Assembly (NCBI RefSeq): GCF_900108485.1
Contig: NZ_FNXF01000019.1
Coordinates: forward strand, 23,140 to 87,139
DNA: 64,000 bases
Direction of reading: 5' to 3'
DNA from: Rheinheimera pacifica
GTDB lineage: Bacteria; Pseudomonadota; Gammaproteobacteria; Enterobacterales; Alteromonadaceae
Shown piece by piece: positions 17,722-27,549 of this stretch. Position 1 is the first letter of the stretch. Each line of letters opens with the position of its first letter. The notes under the pieces are model-generated. The model was not told the origin of the DNA. It did not search any database and saw nothing but the letters and a program-made list of their open reading frames with translations. The translations under genes and the position numbers were made by a program.

Positions 17722-18984
17722 ATGGCAAAAAATCAGCCAACAGGAAAGCCGGTGCAACGATATCTGGTCGGTGGTGCAGTACGTGACAGTCTTCTAGGTT
17801 ACCCGTTTCACGAGCGGGACTGGGTAGTGGTGGGCGCTACCCCCCAACAAATGCTTGAGCTGGGCTACCAGCAGGTGGGCAAAGACTTTCCGGTTTTTTT
17901 GCACCCGCAAACTAAAGAAGAGCATGCCCTGGCCCGCACTGAACGGAAAAGCGGTAAAGGCTATACCGGCTTTACCGTATATGCCGCACCCGATGTGACA
18001 CTGGAACAAGACTTACTGCGCCGCGATCTCACTATCAATGCCATTGCGCAGGCTGATGACGGCAGCCTGGTTGACCCTTTTGGCGGTGCCGACGACATTC
18101 AGCATAAAATCTTACGCCATGTATCAGACGCTTTTGCCGAAGATCCACTGCGCGTACTGCGGGTAGCGCGCTTTTATGCCCGCTATGCCCATTTGGGCTT
18201 TAGCGTTGCAACCGAAACACAAACTTTAATGCAGCAGTTAAGCAGCGAGCTTACTACGCTGACACCCGAGCGGGTATGGCAGGAAACCGCCAAAGCGCTT
18301 AGCGAACAAACGCCACAGGCCTATTTTCAGCTATTATACGACACCGGCGCCCTGCAAGCACTGATGCCGGAACTGGCTGCTTTGTGGGGCGTACCGCAAC
18401 CGCCTCAGTGGCATCCGGAAATTGATACCGGCGTGCATACCCTAATGGTGTTACAGCAAGCCGCTGTGTTATCGCCGCGGCTGGATATCCGTTTTGCTGT
18501 GCTGGTGCATGATTTGGGCAAAGGCGTTACCAAACCTGAACTCTGGCCGGCGCATCATGGCCATGAACATACCGGTTTACCGCTAATTAAGCAGTTATGC
18601 GAACGTTTACGGGTACCAAATGATTGCCGCGATCTGGCACTGCTGGTGTGTGAATATCATCAACTGGTGCACCGCGCCCGCGAACTGAAAAGCAGCACGG
18701 TATTAAAACTTTTTGATGCAATAGATTTATGGCGCAAGCCAGAGCGGCTGGAGGCAATATTGCTGTGCTGCACCGCAGACTTACGCGGCCGTACCGGCTT
18801 TGAACAGGCTGAATATCCGCAAGCGGCTTACTTAACTATATTAGCGGATGCTGCCCGCAGCGTTAATGCCAAACACCTGATAGCGCAGGGCTTGACGGGT
18901 GAAGCCATTAAACAAGGCTTACAGCGGGCACGTTTAAATGCCATTAAAACAGCGAAAGCGCAGCTTAAAACCGCTGCGCCGTAG
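17722..18984 (+). CDS. cca: Multifunctional CCA tRNA nucleotidyltransferase
   Basis: This enzyme adds or repairs the CCA end of tRNAs. The 420-residue class II nucleotidyltransferase shows '[13 protein letters not shown]' followed by 'ERDWVVVGA' (DxD-type metal site), then '[10 protein letters not shown]' and the neck region '[16 protein letters not shown]'. A C-terminal HD domain follows ('[11 protein letters not shown]', 'HHGHEHTG'), which in the E. coli enzyme adds phosphatase and phosphodiesterase activities. It is transcribed alone, divergent from exeA and convergent with uppP. Confidence 0.95.
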   Translation: MAKNQPTGKPVQRYLVGGAVRDSLLGYPFHERDWVVVGATPQQMLELGYQQVGKDFPVFLHPQTKEEHALARTERKSGKGYTGFTVYAAPDVTLEQDLLRRDLTINAIAQADDGSLVDPFGGADDIQHKILRHVSDAFAEDPLRVLRVARFYARYAHLGFSVATETQTLMQQLSSELTTLTPERVWQETAKALSEQTPQAYFQLLYDTGALQALMPELAALWGVPQPPQWHPEIDTGVHTLMVLQQAAVLSPRLDIRFAVLVHDLGKGVTKPELWPAHHGHEHTGLPLIKQLCERLRVPNDCRDLALLVCEYHQLVHRARELKSSTVLKLFDAIDLWRKPERLEAILLCCTADLRGRTGFEQAEYPQAAYLTILADAARSVNAKHLIAQGLTGEAIKQGLQRARLNAIKTAKAQLKTAAP

Positions 18985-18999
18985 ACGCTGTGTGCAACC

Positions 19000-19803
19000 C
19001 TACGCCGTGCTGCTAAGCACCGCCAGTAACACCACACCCAGGATCAGCCGGTAGATCACAAACGGCAGCATGCCCATGCGCTCTATCACTTTTAAAAACA
19101 GGTGAATACAGATAAAAGCACTGGCAAAAGACAACCCTGTGCCCAGTAAAATAGCGGTAACATCGTAGTGTGTGGGTTCAGCCAGCAACTTAGTACCCTG
19201 ATAAGCGCCACTTAATACAATAATGGGAATTGACAGCAAAAAAGAAAAACGTGCAGCACTGACTCTGTCCAACCCCAGCATTAATGCCGCTGTCATGGTA
19301 ACGCCTGAACGTGAGGTTCCCGGGATCAATGCCAATGCCTGAGCAATACCAATCAGCAATGCCTGCTTCCAGGTTAACTGCTCCATAGTTTGCATTTGCT
19401 TTGCTGTCGCGTCTGCCAGCCAAAGCGCCAGGCCAAACACTATAGTGGTAATAGCAATAACATAAGGCGAGCGCAGGAAAGTTTCTATTAAATCTGCGGC
19501 CAGCAAACCGGCTAAACCAGCCGGAATAGTTGCCAGAATAACCCACCAGGCAAGTTTGCTGTCAGTGCTGTGTTTACCACCCAATGACTGCACCCAGCCC
19601 ACGGTTAAATTGGCGATATCACGGCGAAAATACAACATTACCGCCAGTAAAGTGCCGACATGTACTGCGACATCAAATACCAGGCCCTGATCTTCCCAGC
19701 CAAACATCGCTGATGGCAGGATAAGATGGGCAGAAGAGGAAATAGGTAAAAACTCGGTCAGGCCCTGAATAATGGCCAGAATAATAACTTCCACTGTACT
19801 CAC
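19000..19803 (-). CDS. uppP: Undecaprenyl-diphosphatase
   Basis: UppP (BacA) recycles the undecaprenyl carrier by removing a phosphate from undecaprenyl pyrophosphate at the membrane, supporting peptidoglycan and O-antigen synthesis. The 267-residue protein has about eight transmembrane helices and both active-site signatures: '[14 protein letters not shown]' near the N-terminus and '[17 protein letters not shown]' in the middle. It ends the folB-folK-uppP minus-strand cluster, starting 2 nt after folK, so it is probably co-transcribed. Confidence 0.95.
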   Translation of the reverse strand: MSTVEVIILAIIQGLTEFLPISSSAHLILPSAMFGWEDQGLVFDVAVHVGTLLAVMLYFRRDIANLTVGWVQSLGGKHSTDSKLAWWVILATIPAGLAGLLAADLIETFLRSPYVIAITTIVFGLALWLADATAKQMQTMEQLTWKQALLIGIAQALALIPGTSRSGVTMTAALMLGLDRVSAARFSFLLSIPIIVLSGAYQGTKLLAEPTHYDVTAILLGTGLSFASAFICIHLFLKVIERMGMLPFVIYRLILGVVLLAVLSSTA

Positions 19804-19805
19804 AG

Positions 19806-20294
19806 TTACTTGCTCCAGTTAAATGGCACCGGCCATAATTTTTGTTGTTTCGAATACTGTTGCCACAATTCACTATAACTGAGCCCGGTAAGCGGGTGTA
19901 TTACATCAGGTGCAATTTCAGCCAGTGGCAACAATACAAAGGCATTTTCTGTAATTTCTGCCCGAGGCAACTCTACCGGTTGCTGACACACCACATCATC
20001 GTAAGTCAGTAAATCCAGATCCAGCGAGCGGCCGCTGAACTTTGCCGCCGTTCTGTCACGGCCATAGCTGTCTTCAATTTGCTTAAATAAGCCCACGCAA
20101 TCGGCTATAGATAAGGTGGTGTTAACCGCAACAACCATATTGTAAAAAGCGCTACCGGCAAAACCAACGGCCTCACTTTCATACACTGATGACAGCGTAA
20201 GCGGGCCAAAGTGTTGCGTAAGTGCGCTGACTGCTGCCTGAATATGATAACTACGATTGATATTGCTGCCGATACTGATATAGATCCGCGCCAT
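19806..20294 (-). CDS. folK: 2-amino-4-hydroxy-6-hydroxymethyldihydropteridine pyrophosphokinase
   Basis: FolK pyrophosphorylates 6-hydroxymethyl-dihydropterin in folate synthesis. The 162-residue protein has the family landmarks 'YISIGSNI' at the start, '[10 protein letters not shown]', '[10 protein letters not shown]', '[24 protein letters not shown]' (ATP and Mg binding; quoted in part: the DLDLL acidic pair is intact) and 'PLAEIAPD'. Its start overlaps the folB stop by one base, and uppP follows after 2 nt. The two enzymes catalyse consecutive steps. Confidence 0.93.
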   Translation of the reverse strand: MARIYISIGSNINRSYHIQAAVSALTQHFGPLTLSSVYESEAVGFAGSAFYNMVVAVNTTLSIADCVGLFKQIEDSYGRDRTAAKFSGRSLDLDLLTYDDVVCQQPVELPRAEITENAFVLLPLAEIAPDVIHPLTGLSYSELWQQYSKQQKLWPVPFNWSK

Positions 20295-20647
20295 CAGCTG
20301 CGGCTCCGCACTATAGTAACGCCAACCGTTTCTGCCTGCTCCAGTGCGCCCGGCTTTTGCACTGACACTTTAACCTGAGTGGTAGCAAATTCATTTAGCA
20401 GCAATTGCGCCACACGCTCAGCTACTGTTTCAATCAGCTCCAGTGGCTGGGCGGTAATTAAACCGATAACACGCTGGGCAATAACGGCGTAATCCAGTGT
20501 CTGGCGAATATCATCCTGCTTTGCTGCATTACTGATATCAGTCATCAGCTCCAAATCTAACAACAAGCGTTGCTGAATGGTTTTCTCCCAGTCGTAAACG
20601 CCAATCACGGTATCTACTTGTAGCTGTTTTATAAAAACTATGTCCAT
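20294..20647 (-). CDS. folB: Dihydroneopterin aldolase
   Basis: FolB converts dihydroneopterin to 6-hydroxymethyl-dihydropterin, the substrate of the adjacent FolK. The 117-residue protein starts 'MDIVFIKQLQVDTVIGVYDWEK', the conserved glutamate/tyrosine region of the family. It continues with 'LDLELMTDIS', 'DYAVIAQRV' and 'VKVSVQKPGAL', where the lysine is the catalytic residue of the family. It heads the folB-folK-uppP cluster and is divergent from plsY, as in many proteobacteria. Confidence 0.93.
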   Translation of the reverse strand: MDIVFIKQLQVDTVIGVYDWEKTIQQRLLLDLELMTDISNAAKQDDIRQTLDYAVIAQRVIGLITAQPLELIETVAERVAQLLLNEFATTQVKVSVQKPGALEQAETVGVTIVRSRS

Positions 20648-20785
20648 TCAGTTACATCCGCATTGCGTTATTTCTCGTTTCAGGTAGGCTGGTCGGATAG
20701 GTAAAACCGCGAAAACCCTATAATCTGCTGGCCTTAAATCAGGCTGCAATCTTAACGTAAAAACTGGTGCTGAGGAACCGCCTTA

Positions 20786-21391
20786 ATGACCCCGCTGATT
20801 GGAATTATGATGCTGGCAGCCTATCTTTGTGGCTCCGTTTCGTCGGCAGTGCTGGTCAGCAAGCTGTTTCGCTTACCTGATCCCCGCTTACATGGCTCCG
20901 GCAACCCCGGCGCCACCAACGTACTACGTTTAGGCGGCAAGCTGCCAGCCGTACTGGTGCTGCTGTTTGATATTTTAAAAGGCACTATTCCGGTGTGGGG
21001 TTCCTACTTTTTGCAAATAGAACCACTATATCTGGGGCTGATAGCGATCTGTGCCTGCCTGGGGCATATTTTCCCGCTGTTTTTTGGTTTTCAGGGTGGT
21101 AAAGCTGTGGCTACAGCCTTTGGTGCCATGATGCCTATCGGGCTGGATTTAGCCGGTTTACTGATCGCCAGTTGGCTGATTATTGTGGCAATCAGTGGCT
21201 ATTCATCGCTGGCGGCTATTTTAACCGTTACCTTAGCACCAATTTTTACCTGGTTTATTAAACCGTTGTATACCGTGCCGGTGTTAATGCTTAGTATTCT
21301 GATTATTATACGCCACCGCGAGAATATCGTACGGCTGTACCGTGGCAAAGAAAGTAAGGTGTGGGATAAGTCCAAGCGGATTCAGGAGTGA
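20786..21391 (+). CDS. plsY: Glycerol-3-phosphate acyltransferase PlsY
   Basis: PlsY acylates glycerol-3-phosphate from acyl-phosphate, the first step of phospholipid synthesis in the PlsX/Y route. The 201-residue membrane protein has five transmembrane segments and the three motifs: '[12 protein letters not shown]' (about 36-47), '[18 protein letters not shown]' and '[15 protein letters not shown]' near the end. It is preceded by GAGGAAC at the ribosome-binding position and is divergent from folB. A large palindrome separates it from the convergent tsaD. Confidence 0.94.
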   Translation: MTPLIGIMMLAAYLCGSVSSAVLVSKLFRLPDPRLHGSGNPGATNVLRLGGKLPAVLVLLFDILKGTIPVWGSYFLQIEPLYLGLIAICACLGHIFPLFFGFQGGKAVATAFGAMMPIGLDLAGLLIASWLIIVAISGYSSLAAILTVTLAPIFTWFIKPLYTVPVLMLSILIIIRHRENIVRLYRGKESKVWDKSKRIQE

Positions 21392-21418
21392 GTTAACGGC
21401 AACTCAGTGTTCGCTTTC

Positions 21419-21511
21419 GGTTGCAACTCCCGCCTTGGCTCGCCACAGCAACTCGCTACCGCTTGCGCGTTCGCTCAGACACTCTGTGGCGCCCAAATCG
21501 GGATTCCAACC
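21419..21511. repeat. 93-nt imperfect palindrome between plsY and tsaD
   Basis: The outer arms GGTTGCAACTCCCG (21419-21432) and CGGGATTCCAACC (21499-21511) are near-perfect complements. Inside them TTGG pairs with CCAA, and then GCCACAG (21442-21448) pairs exactly with CTGTGGC (21484-21490). The apical loop is about 35 nt. The element sits between two convergent genes, where intergenic palindromic repeats and bidirectional terminators usually lie. No T-run is seen, so a dispersed palindromic repeat or an mRNA-stabilising structure is as likely as a terminator. Confidence 0.6.
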
Positions 21512-21542
21512 TTCAGCCAAACTACAGGCTTAACACCATCGT

Positions 21543-22556
21543 TTAAACTGCCGGCAACTCCTGCATTGGCCAGCGCGGTGTTACCCCAATTGTTAAATCC
21601 TGCTGCTGCCCGGCCGCTAAACGGTAGTAACCGGCCAGTGCTATCATGGCACCATTGTCGGTGCAAAATTCTTTACGCGGATAAAACACTTCGCCACCAT
21701 GGCGTTTCAGTAACTGCGCTAATTGCTCACGCAACGACGTATTGGCACTCACACCACCGGCAATAACCAGGCGTTTATAACCGGTTTGCACCAGCGCCCG
21801 CTCGCATTTAATTACCAGGGTATCTACCACAGCCTGCTGAAACGATGCGGCGATATCAGCCTGCACCTGCGCACTGCTACCTTCTTTGGCTATTACGTTC
21901 GCCGCTGAGGTTTTTAAGCCGCTAAAGCTAAAATCGAGCCCCGGCCGGTCTGTCATTGGCCGCGGGAACTTGTACTTTTTACTGTCGCCCTGCACGGCCA
22001 GCTTAGCTAACAACGGGCCGCCGGGGTAATCCAGCCCCATGAGTTTGGCGGTTTTATCAAAGGCCTCGCCTGCAGCATCATCAATAGACTCACCTAACAG
22101 CTCGTAGCGGCCAATACCTTCTACCGCCACTAACTGGGTGTGGCCACCGGATACCAACAGTGCCAGAAACGGAAACTGCGGCGGGTTCGCTTCCAGCATC
22201 GGTGCCAATAAATGGCCTTCCATATGATGCACCGCCAGTGCCGGCTTACCCCAGGCCATTGCTAAAGAGCGGCCAATAGCCGCACCTACCAGCAAAGCAC
22301 CGGCTAAACCCGGGCCTGCGGTATAGGCTACGCCATCAATATCGGCGGCAGCGCAATTGGCTTCGCGCAGCGCTTGTTGTATCAGCGGTATGGTTTTACG
22401 GATATGATCGCGCGAGGCCAGCTCCGGCACTACACCGCCGTAATCGGCATGCAGTGGGATCTGGCTGTACAGTACATGGCTTAACAACCCCAGCTTGTCG
22501 TCATAAACGGCAATACCGGTTTCATCGCAGGATGTTTCTATACCTAAAACTCGCAT
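21543..22556 (-). CDS. tsaD: tRNA N6-threonylcarbamoyladenosine transferase subunit TsaD
   Basis: TsaD transfers the threonylcarbamoyl group to A37 of ANN-decoding tRNAs. The 337-residue ASKHA-fold protein starts '[19 protein letters not shown]' and has the metal-binding 'HHMEGHL', '[11 protein letters not shown]', '[16 protein letters not shown]', 'SFSGLKTS' and '[14 protein letters not shown]' motifs. It is divergent from rpsU, the classical arrangement beside the macromolecular-synthesis operon. It may also modify the nearby tRNA-Ile, an ANN-decoding tRNA. Confidence 0.96.
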   Translation of the reverse strand: MRVLGIETSCDETGIAVYDDKLGLLSHVLYSQIPLHADYGGVVPELASRDHIRKTIPLIQQALREANCAAADIDGVAYTAGPGLAGALLVGAAIGRSLAMAWGKPALAVHHMEGHLLAPMLEANPPQFPFLALLVSGGHTQLVAVEGIGRYELLGESIDDAAGEAFDKTAKLMGLDYPGGPLLAKLAVQGDSKKYKFPRPMTDRPGLDFSFSGLKTSAANVIAKEGSSAQVQADIAASFQQAVVDTLVIKCERALVQTGYKRLVIAGGVSANTSLREQLAQLLKRHGGEVFYPRKEFCTDNGAMIALAGYYRLAAGQQQDLTIGVTPRWPMQELPAV

Positions 22557-22643
22557 CTGTGTCTCAAATCGGCTAAAATGGCGGCCATTGTACCGGCTCA
22601 GTTCACTCAGAGCCAGAGGATCGGATTTAGATCGCAGAACTGC

Positions 22644-22673
22644 TTTACATCGCCCTGTCTTTTTGCGTAAAAT
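22644..22673 (+). promoter_or_regulatory. Probable sigma-70 promoter of rpsU
   Basis: TTTACA (22644-22649) and TAAAAT (22668-22673) are separated by 18 nt, about 65 nt upstream of the rpsU start. Spacing and hexamers fit a housekeeping promoter for the rpsU-dnaG-rpoD unit. Confidence 0.6.
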
Positions 22674-22736
22674 GCCGCACCATTTTTAATCGTATTGGTT
22701 CACAGATAACCAATTTGGCCCTGAGGTGAGAATTTA

Positions 22737-22952
22737 ATGCCTGTTGTTAAAGTAAAAGAAAACGAACCGTTTGACGTAGCATTACGTCGTTTCAAGCGCT
22801 CATGCGAAAAAGCTGGTGTATTAGCTGACGTACGCGCTAAAGAATTCTACGAGAAGCCAACCTGGATTCGTAAGCGTAAAAAAGCAGCAGCTGTTAAGCG
22901 TCACGCTAAGAAGCTGTCTCGCGAAAACGCACGTCGCATCAAGCTGTACTAA
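22737..22952 (+). CDS. rpsU: 30S ribosomal protein S21
   Basis: A 71-residue, strongly basic small-subunit protein needed for efficient initiation. It has the S21 opening '[27 protein letters not shown]' (the first residues are quoted only as a landmark) and an Arg/Lys-rich tail 'ARRIKLY'. The ATG at 22737 is preceded by a GAGGTGAG ribosome-binding sequence. It is the first gene of the rpsU-dnaG-rpoD cluster. A terminator-like hairpin in the gap to dnaG probably lets rpsU be expressed above dnaG. Confidence 0.97.
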   Translation: MPVVKVKENEPFDVALRRFKRSCEKAGVLADVRAKEFYEKPTWIRKRKKAAAVKRHAKKLSRENARRIKLY

Positions 22953-23091
22953 GCATTAACTGCTTATAGTACCTGCTTAGCGACACCGGTGCTTTGGCTG
23001 TGCCTTATGTTTGCCAGCCCAGCTGTAATAACAGCATGCTTTATTAGCATAAATAAAGCCCGACGTAACAGCGCAAAGTTGACATCTGCAT

Positions 23092-23122
23092 ACCGTGCCC
23101 GCAAGGCACGGTTTGTCTTTTT
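23092..23122 (+). terminator. Internal terminator/attenuator between rpsU and dnaG
   Basis: An 8-bp GC-rich stem ACCGTGCC / GGCACGGT with a CGCAA loop is followed by TTGTCTTTTT. It ends about 24 nt before the dnaG start. An internal terminator at this place is well known in the E. coli operon and lowers primase expression relative to S21. Confidence 0.8.
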
Positions 23123-23145
23123 CTGAATAACGCCGAAGGAAAAAG

Positions 23146-24900
23146 GTGGCAGGACAAATCCCCAGACAGTTTATCGACGAGTTGTTGGCCCGCACCGACA
23201 TCGTTGAACTGATTGACCAGCGCGTACCGCTGAAAAAAGCCGGTAGAAACTACGCCGCCTGCTGCCCGTTCCATAGCGAAAAGTCGCCCTCTTTTACTGT
23301 TAGCCCCGACAAGCAGTTTTATCATTGCTTCGGTTGCGGTGCGCACGGTAATGCCATCAGCTTTATGATGGAGTTTGAACAACTCGAATTTGTTGAAGCC
23401 ATTGAAGAATTGGCACAGCAACACCACCTGGAAGTACCACGCGAGCAAGGTGCCGGCCCCAAACGCCCTGCCGCCCAGGCTGATGATTACCATTTAATGC
23501 AGCAGGCGGCCGAGTTTTACCAGCAACAGCTGCAAAGCCACCCTAATGCCGGTATGGTGCAGCAATATGTGGCAAAGCGCGGCTTAAGCTCCAAGACCCT
23601 GGCCGATTTTGCCATTGGTTACGCGCCGGACGGCTGGGATAACCTGCTAAAACGCTTAAGCCCGACTAATCATAAAGCGCTACGCGATCAGCTGTTTGAA
23701 CTGCGGTTGATAAACCGCAACGATAACGGCCGTGAGTATGATTTCTTTCGCGAACGCTTAATGTTTCCTATCCGCGACAAACGCGGCCGGGTTATTGCCT
23801 TTGGTGGTCGCGTATTAGGTGATGGCACGCCGAAATACTTAAATTCACCGGAAAGCCGCCTGTTTCACAAAGGCCGCGAGCTGTATGGCTTATATGAAGT
23901 ACGCCAGCAACCAGGCCATGTGGAACAAATACTGGTGGTTGAAGGTTATATGGATGTAGTAGCACTGGCCGAGCACGATATCCGCTTTGCCGTAGCCTGT
24001 TTGGGCACAGCTACTACATCGGATCATATGCATACGCTGTTTCGTTATACGCCCAAGGTAGTGTGTTGTTATGACGGTGACCGTGCCGGTCGCGATGCCG
24101 CCTGGCGTGCATTGCAAAGCGCCCTGCCGCAATTAAAAGACGGCGTAGAGTTAAATTTCGTGTTTTTGCCAGACGGCGAAGACCCGGATTCTTTAGTACA
24201 AAAAGAAGGCAAAGACGCGTTTTTACAACGTATTGCCAGCGCTATGCCGCTAAACCAGTACTTTTTTGAGCATCTGGTGCAGGAGTTTGATCCGGCCACT
24301 GATGCCGGTAAATCAGCGTTATCGGTAAAAGCAGCAGAACTAATTAAACAAATACCTAGCGAATTTTACCGCGACAGCTTAAGCGATAAACTGGCTAACC
24401 TGCTGGGTAAGCCGCGTGAGCGCACAAAAGCGGCAGTAAACCGGGCATCAAACCGGGTAAAACCGGCAGCGATGAAAATAACACCAATGCGCCGTGCTAT
24501 TGGTTTATTGCTGCAGTACCCCAATTTAGCCAATGTCATGCCGGATGCGCCAGAGCTTGGCGAAGCGAATATTCCGGGTATTGGGCTGCTACTGGCACTG
24601 CAACAACGGCTGCAACAACAGCCGGACTTAACCACGGCGCAGCTGATCGAACAATGGCGCGATTTGCCCGAACACAGCATTTTAATGACACTGGCCGCTT
24701 GGGATCACCAGATCGAGCCGGAACAATTGTCACAGGAATTTGTCGATACTTTTCACTCAATTGAAGATCAGTATTTGCAACAACGGCTGGAAGCCCTGGA
24801 ACGAAAAGATAAACTGCAGCAACTGAGTAAAGCCGAATGGCACGAATACAAACTGCTGCTGCAAGCGCTGAAAAGCAAAAAACCAAAGCTTGCGAACTAA
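23146..24900 (+). CDS. dnaG: DNA primase
   Basis: DnaG synthesises RNA primers for replication. The 584-residue protein has the N-terminal zinc-binding domain (C40, H43, C61, C64 in 'CCPFHSEKSPSF' and 'YHCFGCG'), the catalytic core ('AFGGRVLGDGTPKYLNSPES') and the TOPRIM domain ('LVVEGYMDVVAL', 'CYDGDRAGRDA'). A C-terminal helicase-interaction region follows. The start is GTG at 23146, preceded by GAAGGAAAAAG. The rare start codon and the upstream terminator both fit low primase expression. Confidence 0.96.
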   Translation: MAGQIPRQFIDELLARTDIVELIDQRVPLKKAGRNYAACCPFHSEKSPSFTVSPDKQFYHCFGCGAHGNAISFMMEFEQLEFVEAIEELAQQHHLEVPREQGAGPKRPAAQADDYHLMQQAAEFYQQQLQSHPNAGMVQQYVAKRGLSSKTLADFAIGYAPDGWDNLLKRLSPTNHKALRDQLFELRLINRNDNGREYDFFRERLMFPIRDKRGRVIAFGGRVLGDGTPKYLNSPESRLFHKGRELYGLYEVRQQPGHVEQILVVEGYMDVVALAEHDIRFAVACLGTATTSDHMHTLFRYTPKVVCCYDGDRAGRDAAWRALQSALPQLKDGVELNFVFLPDGEDPDSLVQKEGKDAFLQRIASAMPLNQYFFEHLVQEFDPATDAGKSALSVKAAELIKQIPSEFYRDSLSDKLANLLGKPRERTKAAVNRASNRVKPAAMKITPMRRAIGLLLQYPNLANVMPDAPELGEANIPGIGLLLALQQRLQQQPDLTTAQLIEQWRDLPEHSILMTLAAWDHQIEPEQLSQEFVDTFHSIEDQYLQQRLEALERKDKLQQLSKAEWHEYKLLLQALKSKKPKLAN

Positions 24901-24901
24901 T

Positions 24902-24935
24902 GCGGCTGGCTAGAAAAGCCGCGCTTTGTTATAAT
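24902..24935 (+). promoter_or_regulatory. Hairpin and -10 element between dnaG and rpoD
   Basis: Immediately after the dnaG stop, GCGGCT (24902-24907) pairs with AGCCGC (24917-24922), followed by GCTTTGTT, resembling an attenuator. It merges into a perfect TATAAT at 24930-24935, 50 nt upstream of rpoD. No good -35 hexamer was found, so a promoter for rpoD alone is plausible but not certain. Confidence 0.5.
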
Positions 24936-24984
24936 CGCTAGTTCGCAATTTTACATTAATCAAATTGGTGGAAGATAAGTCTCT

Positions 24985-26829
24985 ATGGAGCAAAATCCTC
25001 AGTCGCAGCTAAAACTCCTGATCATTAAAGGTAAAGAGCAAGGTTATCTTACCTTTGCTGAGGTGAATGATCACCTGCCGCAAGACATTATCGATTCAGA
25101 TCAGATAGAAGACATTATCCGCATGATCAATGACATGGGGATCCAGGTGTTTGAAACAGCACCGGATGCCGACGATCTGATCATGACCGATGCCACCACA
25201 GATGAAGACGCCGTAGAAGAAGCGGCACAAGCTTTAGTCAGCGTGGACAAAGAACTGGGCCGCACTACCGACCCGGTACGGATGTACATGCGTGAAATGG
25301 GCACCGTTGAGCTTCTGACCCGCGAAGGCGAAATTGACATTGCCAAGCGGATTGAAGACGGCATCAACACAGTACAAAGCTCTGTTGCCGAGTATCCTGA
25401 AGCCATTACTTACCTGCTGGAACAGTGGGATAAATATGAAGCCGAAGAGATTCGCTTAAGCGACATTGTTACCGCCTTTATTGACCCGAATGATATCGAC
25501 GAGGCGCCTATCGTTGGCAGCCACATTGGTTCAGACGTACCAGAAGATAAGCTGGACGATGACGACAGCGACGATGACGATGAAGACGGCGACGCTGATG
25601 CCGACGACGGCGATAGCGGCCCGGATCCGGAAATGGCGCGGCTGAAGTTTGGTGAACTGCGTACCCAGTACGACGTTACCCGTAACTCGATCGTGAAAAA
25701 CGGCCGTGAACACGCCACCACCAAAGTAGAAATTGAAAAATTAAGCGAAGTATTCCGCTGCTTCCGTCTGGTACCAAAACAGTTCGATCGCCTGGTTAAA
25801 AACATGCGCGAAATGATGGACCGTGTACGGGTGCAAGAACGCATTGTGATGAAGCACTGCGTTGAATACGCCAAAATGCCGAAGAAAAACTTCGTTAAAG
25901 CCTTTACCGGCTTTGAAACTTCTACTGCTTGGTTATCAGCAGAAATTGCGGCTAACAAACCTTATTCTGCCAAACTGCAGGAAATGCAGGAAGAACTGGT
26001 TCGCAGCATTGAAAAGCTGAAAAAAGTTGAAGAAGAAACCGGCTTAAGTATCTTTAAAATTAAAGATATTAACCGTCGTATGTCGATTGGCGAAGCCAAA
26101 GCCCGCCGCGCCAAGAAAGAAATGGTAGAAGCTAACTTACGTCTGGTTATCTCTATCGCGAAAAAATACACCAACCGTGGTTTGCAGTTCCTTGATTTAA
26201 TTCAGGAAGGTAACATTGGTTTGATGAAAGCAGTAGACAAGTTTGAATACCGTCGTGGTTACAAGTTTTCTACTTACGCCACCTGGTGGATCCGGCAGGC
26301 CATTACCCGCTCTATCGCGGATCAGGCCCGCACCATCCGTATTCCGGTGCATATGATTGAAACCATCAACAAGTTAAACCGTATTTCCCGTCAGATGCTG
26401 CAGGAAATGGGCCGCGAGCCATCACCGGAAGAATTATCCGAGCGTATGCAAATGCCGGAAGATAAAATCCGCAAGGTGCTGAAAATCGCCAAAGAGCCGA
26501 TTTCAATGGAAACGCCGATTGGTGATGATGAAGACTCGCATCTGGGTGACTTTATCGAAGACAGCACAGGTGAATCACCGCTGGATTCGGCCACCATGGA
26601 AAGCCTGAAAAACGCCACCAACGAAGTGCTGGCCGGTTTAACGGCGCGTGAAGCCAAGGTACTGCGGATGCGCTTTGGTATTGATATGAATACAGACCAC
26701 ACGCTGGAAGAAGTAGGTAAACAGTTTGACGTAACGCGCGAGCGGATCCGTCAGATTGAAGCCAAAGCGCTGCGTAAACTGCGCCACCCGTCACGTTCAG
26801 AAGTATTAAAAAGCTTCCTGGACGAGTAA
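24985..26829 (+). CDS. rpoD: RNA polymerase housekeeping sigma factor RpoD
   Basis: This is the primary sigma-70 factor. The 614-residue protein has region 1.1 at the N-terminus ('[20 protein letters not shown]'), the conserved '[21 protein letters not shown]' of region 1.2 (partly quoted) and an acidic insert rich in Asp at about 190-212. Regions 2.1-2.4 ('[20 protein letters not shown]', '[17 protein letters not shown]'), region 3 and region 4.2 ('[20 protein letters not shown]') follow. It lies last in rpsU-dnaG-rpoD and is followed by a strong terminator and tRNA-Ile2. Confidence 0.97.
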   Translation: MEQNPQSQLKLLIIKGKEQGYLTFAEVNDHLPQDIIDSDQIEDIIRMINDMGIQVFETAPDADDLIMTDATTDEDAVEEAAQALVSVDKELGRTTDPVRMYMREMGTVELLTREGEIDIAKRIEDGINTVQSSVAEYPEAITYLLEQWDKYEAEEIRLSDIVTAFIDPNDIDEAPIVGSHIGSDVPEDKLDDDDSDDDDEDGDADADDGDSGPDPEMARLKFGELRTQYDVTRNSIVKNGREHATTKVEIEKLSEVFRCFRLVPKQFDRLVKNMREMMDRVRVQERIVMKHCVEYAKMPKKNFVKAFTGFETSTAWLSAEIAANKPYSAKLQEMQEELVRSIEKLKKVEEETGLSIFKIKDINRRMSIGEAKARRAKKEMVEANLRLVISIAKKYTNRGLQFLDLIQEGNIGLMKAVDKFEYRRGYKFSTYATWWIRQAITRSIADQARTIRIPVHMIETINKLNRISRQMLQEMGREPSPEELSERMQMPEDKIRKVLKIAKEPISMETPIGDDEDSHLGDFIEDSTGESPLDSATMESLKNATNEVLAGLTAREAKVLRMRFGIDMNTDHTLEEVGKQFDVTRERIRQIEAKALRKLRHPSRSEVLKSFLDE

Positions 26830-26844
26830 GCTAATGCTAAAGAT

Positions 26845-26868
26845 AAAGGCGCCGACAGGCGCCTTTAT
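26845..26868 (+). terminator. Rho-independent terminator of rpoD
   Basis: Perfect stem AAAGGCGCC / GGCGCCTTT with a GACA loop and trailing TATTCT, 15 nt after the rpoD stop. Confidence 0.88.
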
Positions 26869-27012
26869 TCTATCAGTCTAAAAAACCAGCAGTTAATCGT
26901 CTCAACCGGCACAAGCCGGATGACAAAGCAGAGAAAACTTCTTATACTGCCAGCCGTTTCCTATAGGTATATAAATAGGATGCACCTGAAAACCATATAA
27001 TCAGTTTCACAT

Positions 27013-27089
27013 GGCCCCATAGCTCAGTTGGTTAGAGCGCTCGACTCATAATCGATCGGTCGCTGGTTCGAGTCCAGCTGGGGCCACCA
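27013..27089 (+). tRNA. ileX: tRNA-Ile with CAU anticodon (lysidine-modified, Ile2)
   Basis: A complete 77-nt tRNA including an encoded 3' CCA. The acceptor arms GGCCCCA and TGGGGCC pair, with a D-arm (GCTC...GAGC), an anticodon loop reading CTCATAA, and a T-arm CTGGTTCGAGTCCAG. The CAU anticodon would look like methionine, but the sequence closely resembles the enterobacterial ileX tRNA, whose C34 is converted to lysidine by TilS so that it reads AUA. Its position just after rpoD matches the ileX position in E. coli. Confidence 0.9.
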
Positions 27090-27200
27090 TTTCAAGCTGC
27101 GCTTTCATGTTACCCCTCAGAGGACTATTGCCCCTTGCAGCTAAAGCTGCTGCACGTTCTGCTCATATAAAGCTATGCTTTATTACTACACTAGCGCCAC

Positions 27201-27219
27201 CCAGCCGGAGCCACCATTT
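27201..27219 (+). repeat. Second copy of the tRNA-Ile2 3' end
   Basis: A 19-nt sequence matches the end of the tRNA gene plus 3 following bases (27074-27092) at 17 of 19 positions, in the same orientation, 127 nt downstream. It includes CCACCATTT. This is the form left by site-specific integration at a tRNA, or by loss of a second tRNA copy. No integrase is seen between the copies. Confidence 0.5.
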
Positions 27220-27549
27220 TTAAAGACTTGTCGTTTTACCCTACTTCCTGAAAATAGCTCTGATCGTATTCTAACTATTGTTTTATCTACGTTATTCGCG
27301 GGGATTCGTTAGATATCGTATGTTAATTAACCGTCTGTTTTTCTTACAGATAACTCTCATATAAATAACACGCTACAACCCCAAAAATGAAAAATAAAAT
27401 AAAAAAATAAAAAAAACAGTAACATACAAACATGGCACATATAGTGCTTTAATATAGCGCTATTCATAGCAATGTTTTATATGTAACTAAAGCATTTACT
27501 AAAGAATGCATACTAAATTTTTTAATTATTATTGAAATAAGGAAATATC

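Noticed and set aside
21407..21766. A 119-codon plus-strand frame over the plsY-tsaD gap
   Set aside because: It runs through the 93-nt palindrome and into the antisense of tsaD, and has no conserved features.
27013..27089. Reading the tRNA as tRNA-Met from its CAU anticodon
   Set aside because: The body matches the Ile2 (lysidine) type and the position after rpoD matches ileX; initiator and elongator Met tRNAs differ in the acceptor and D-arm.
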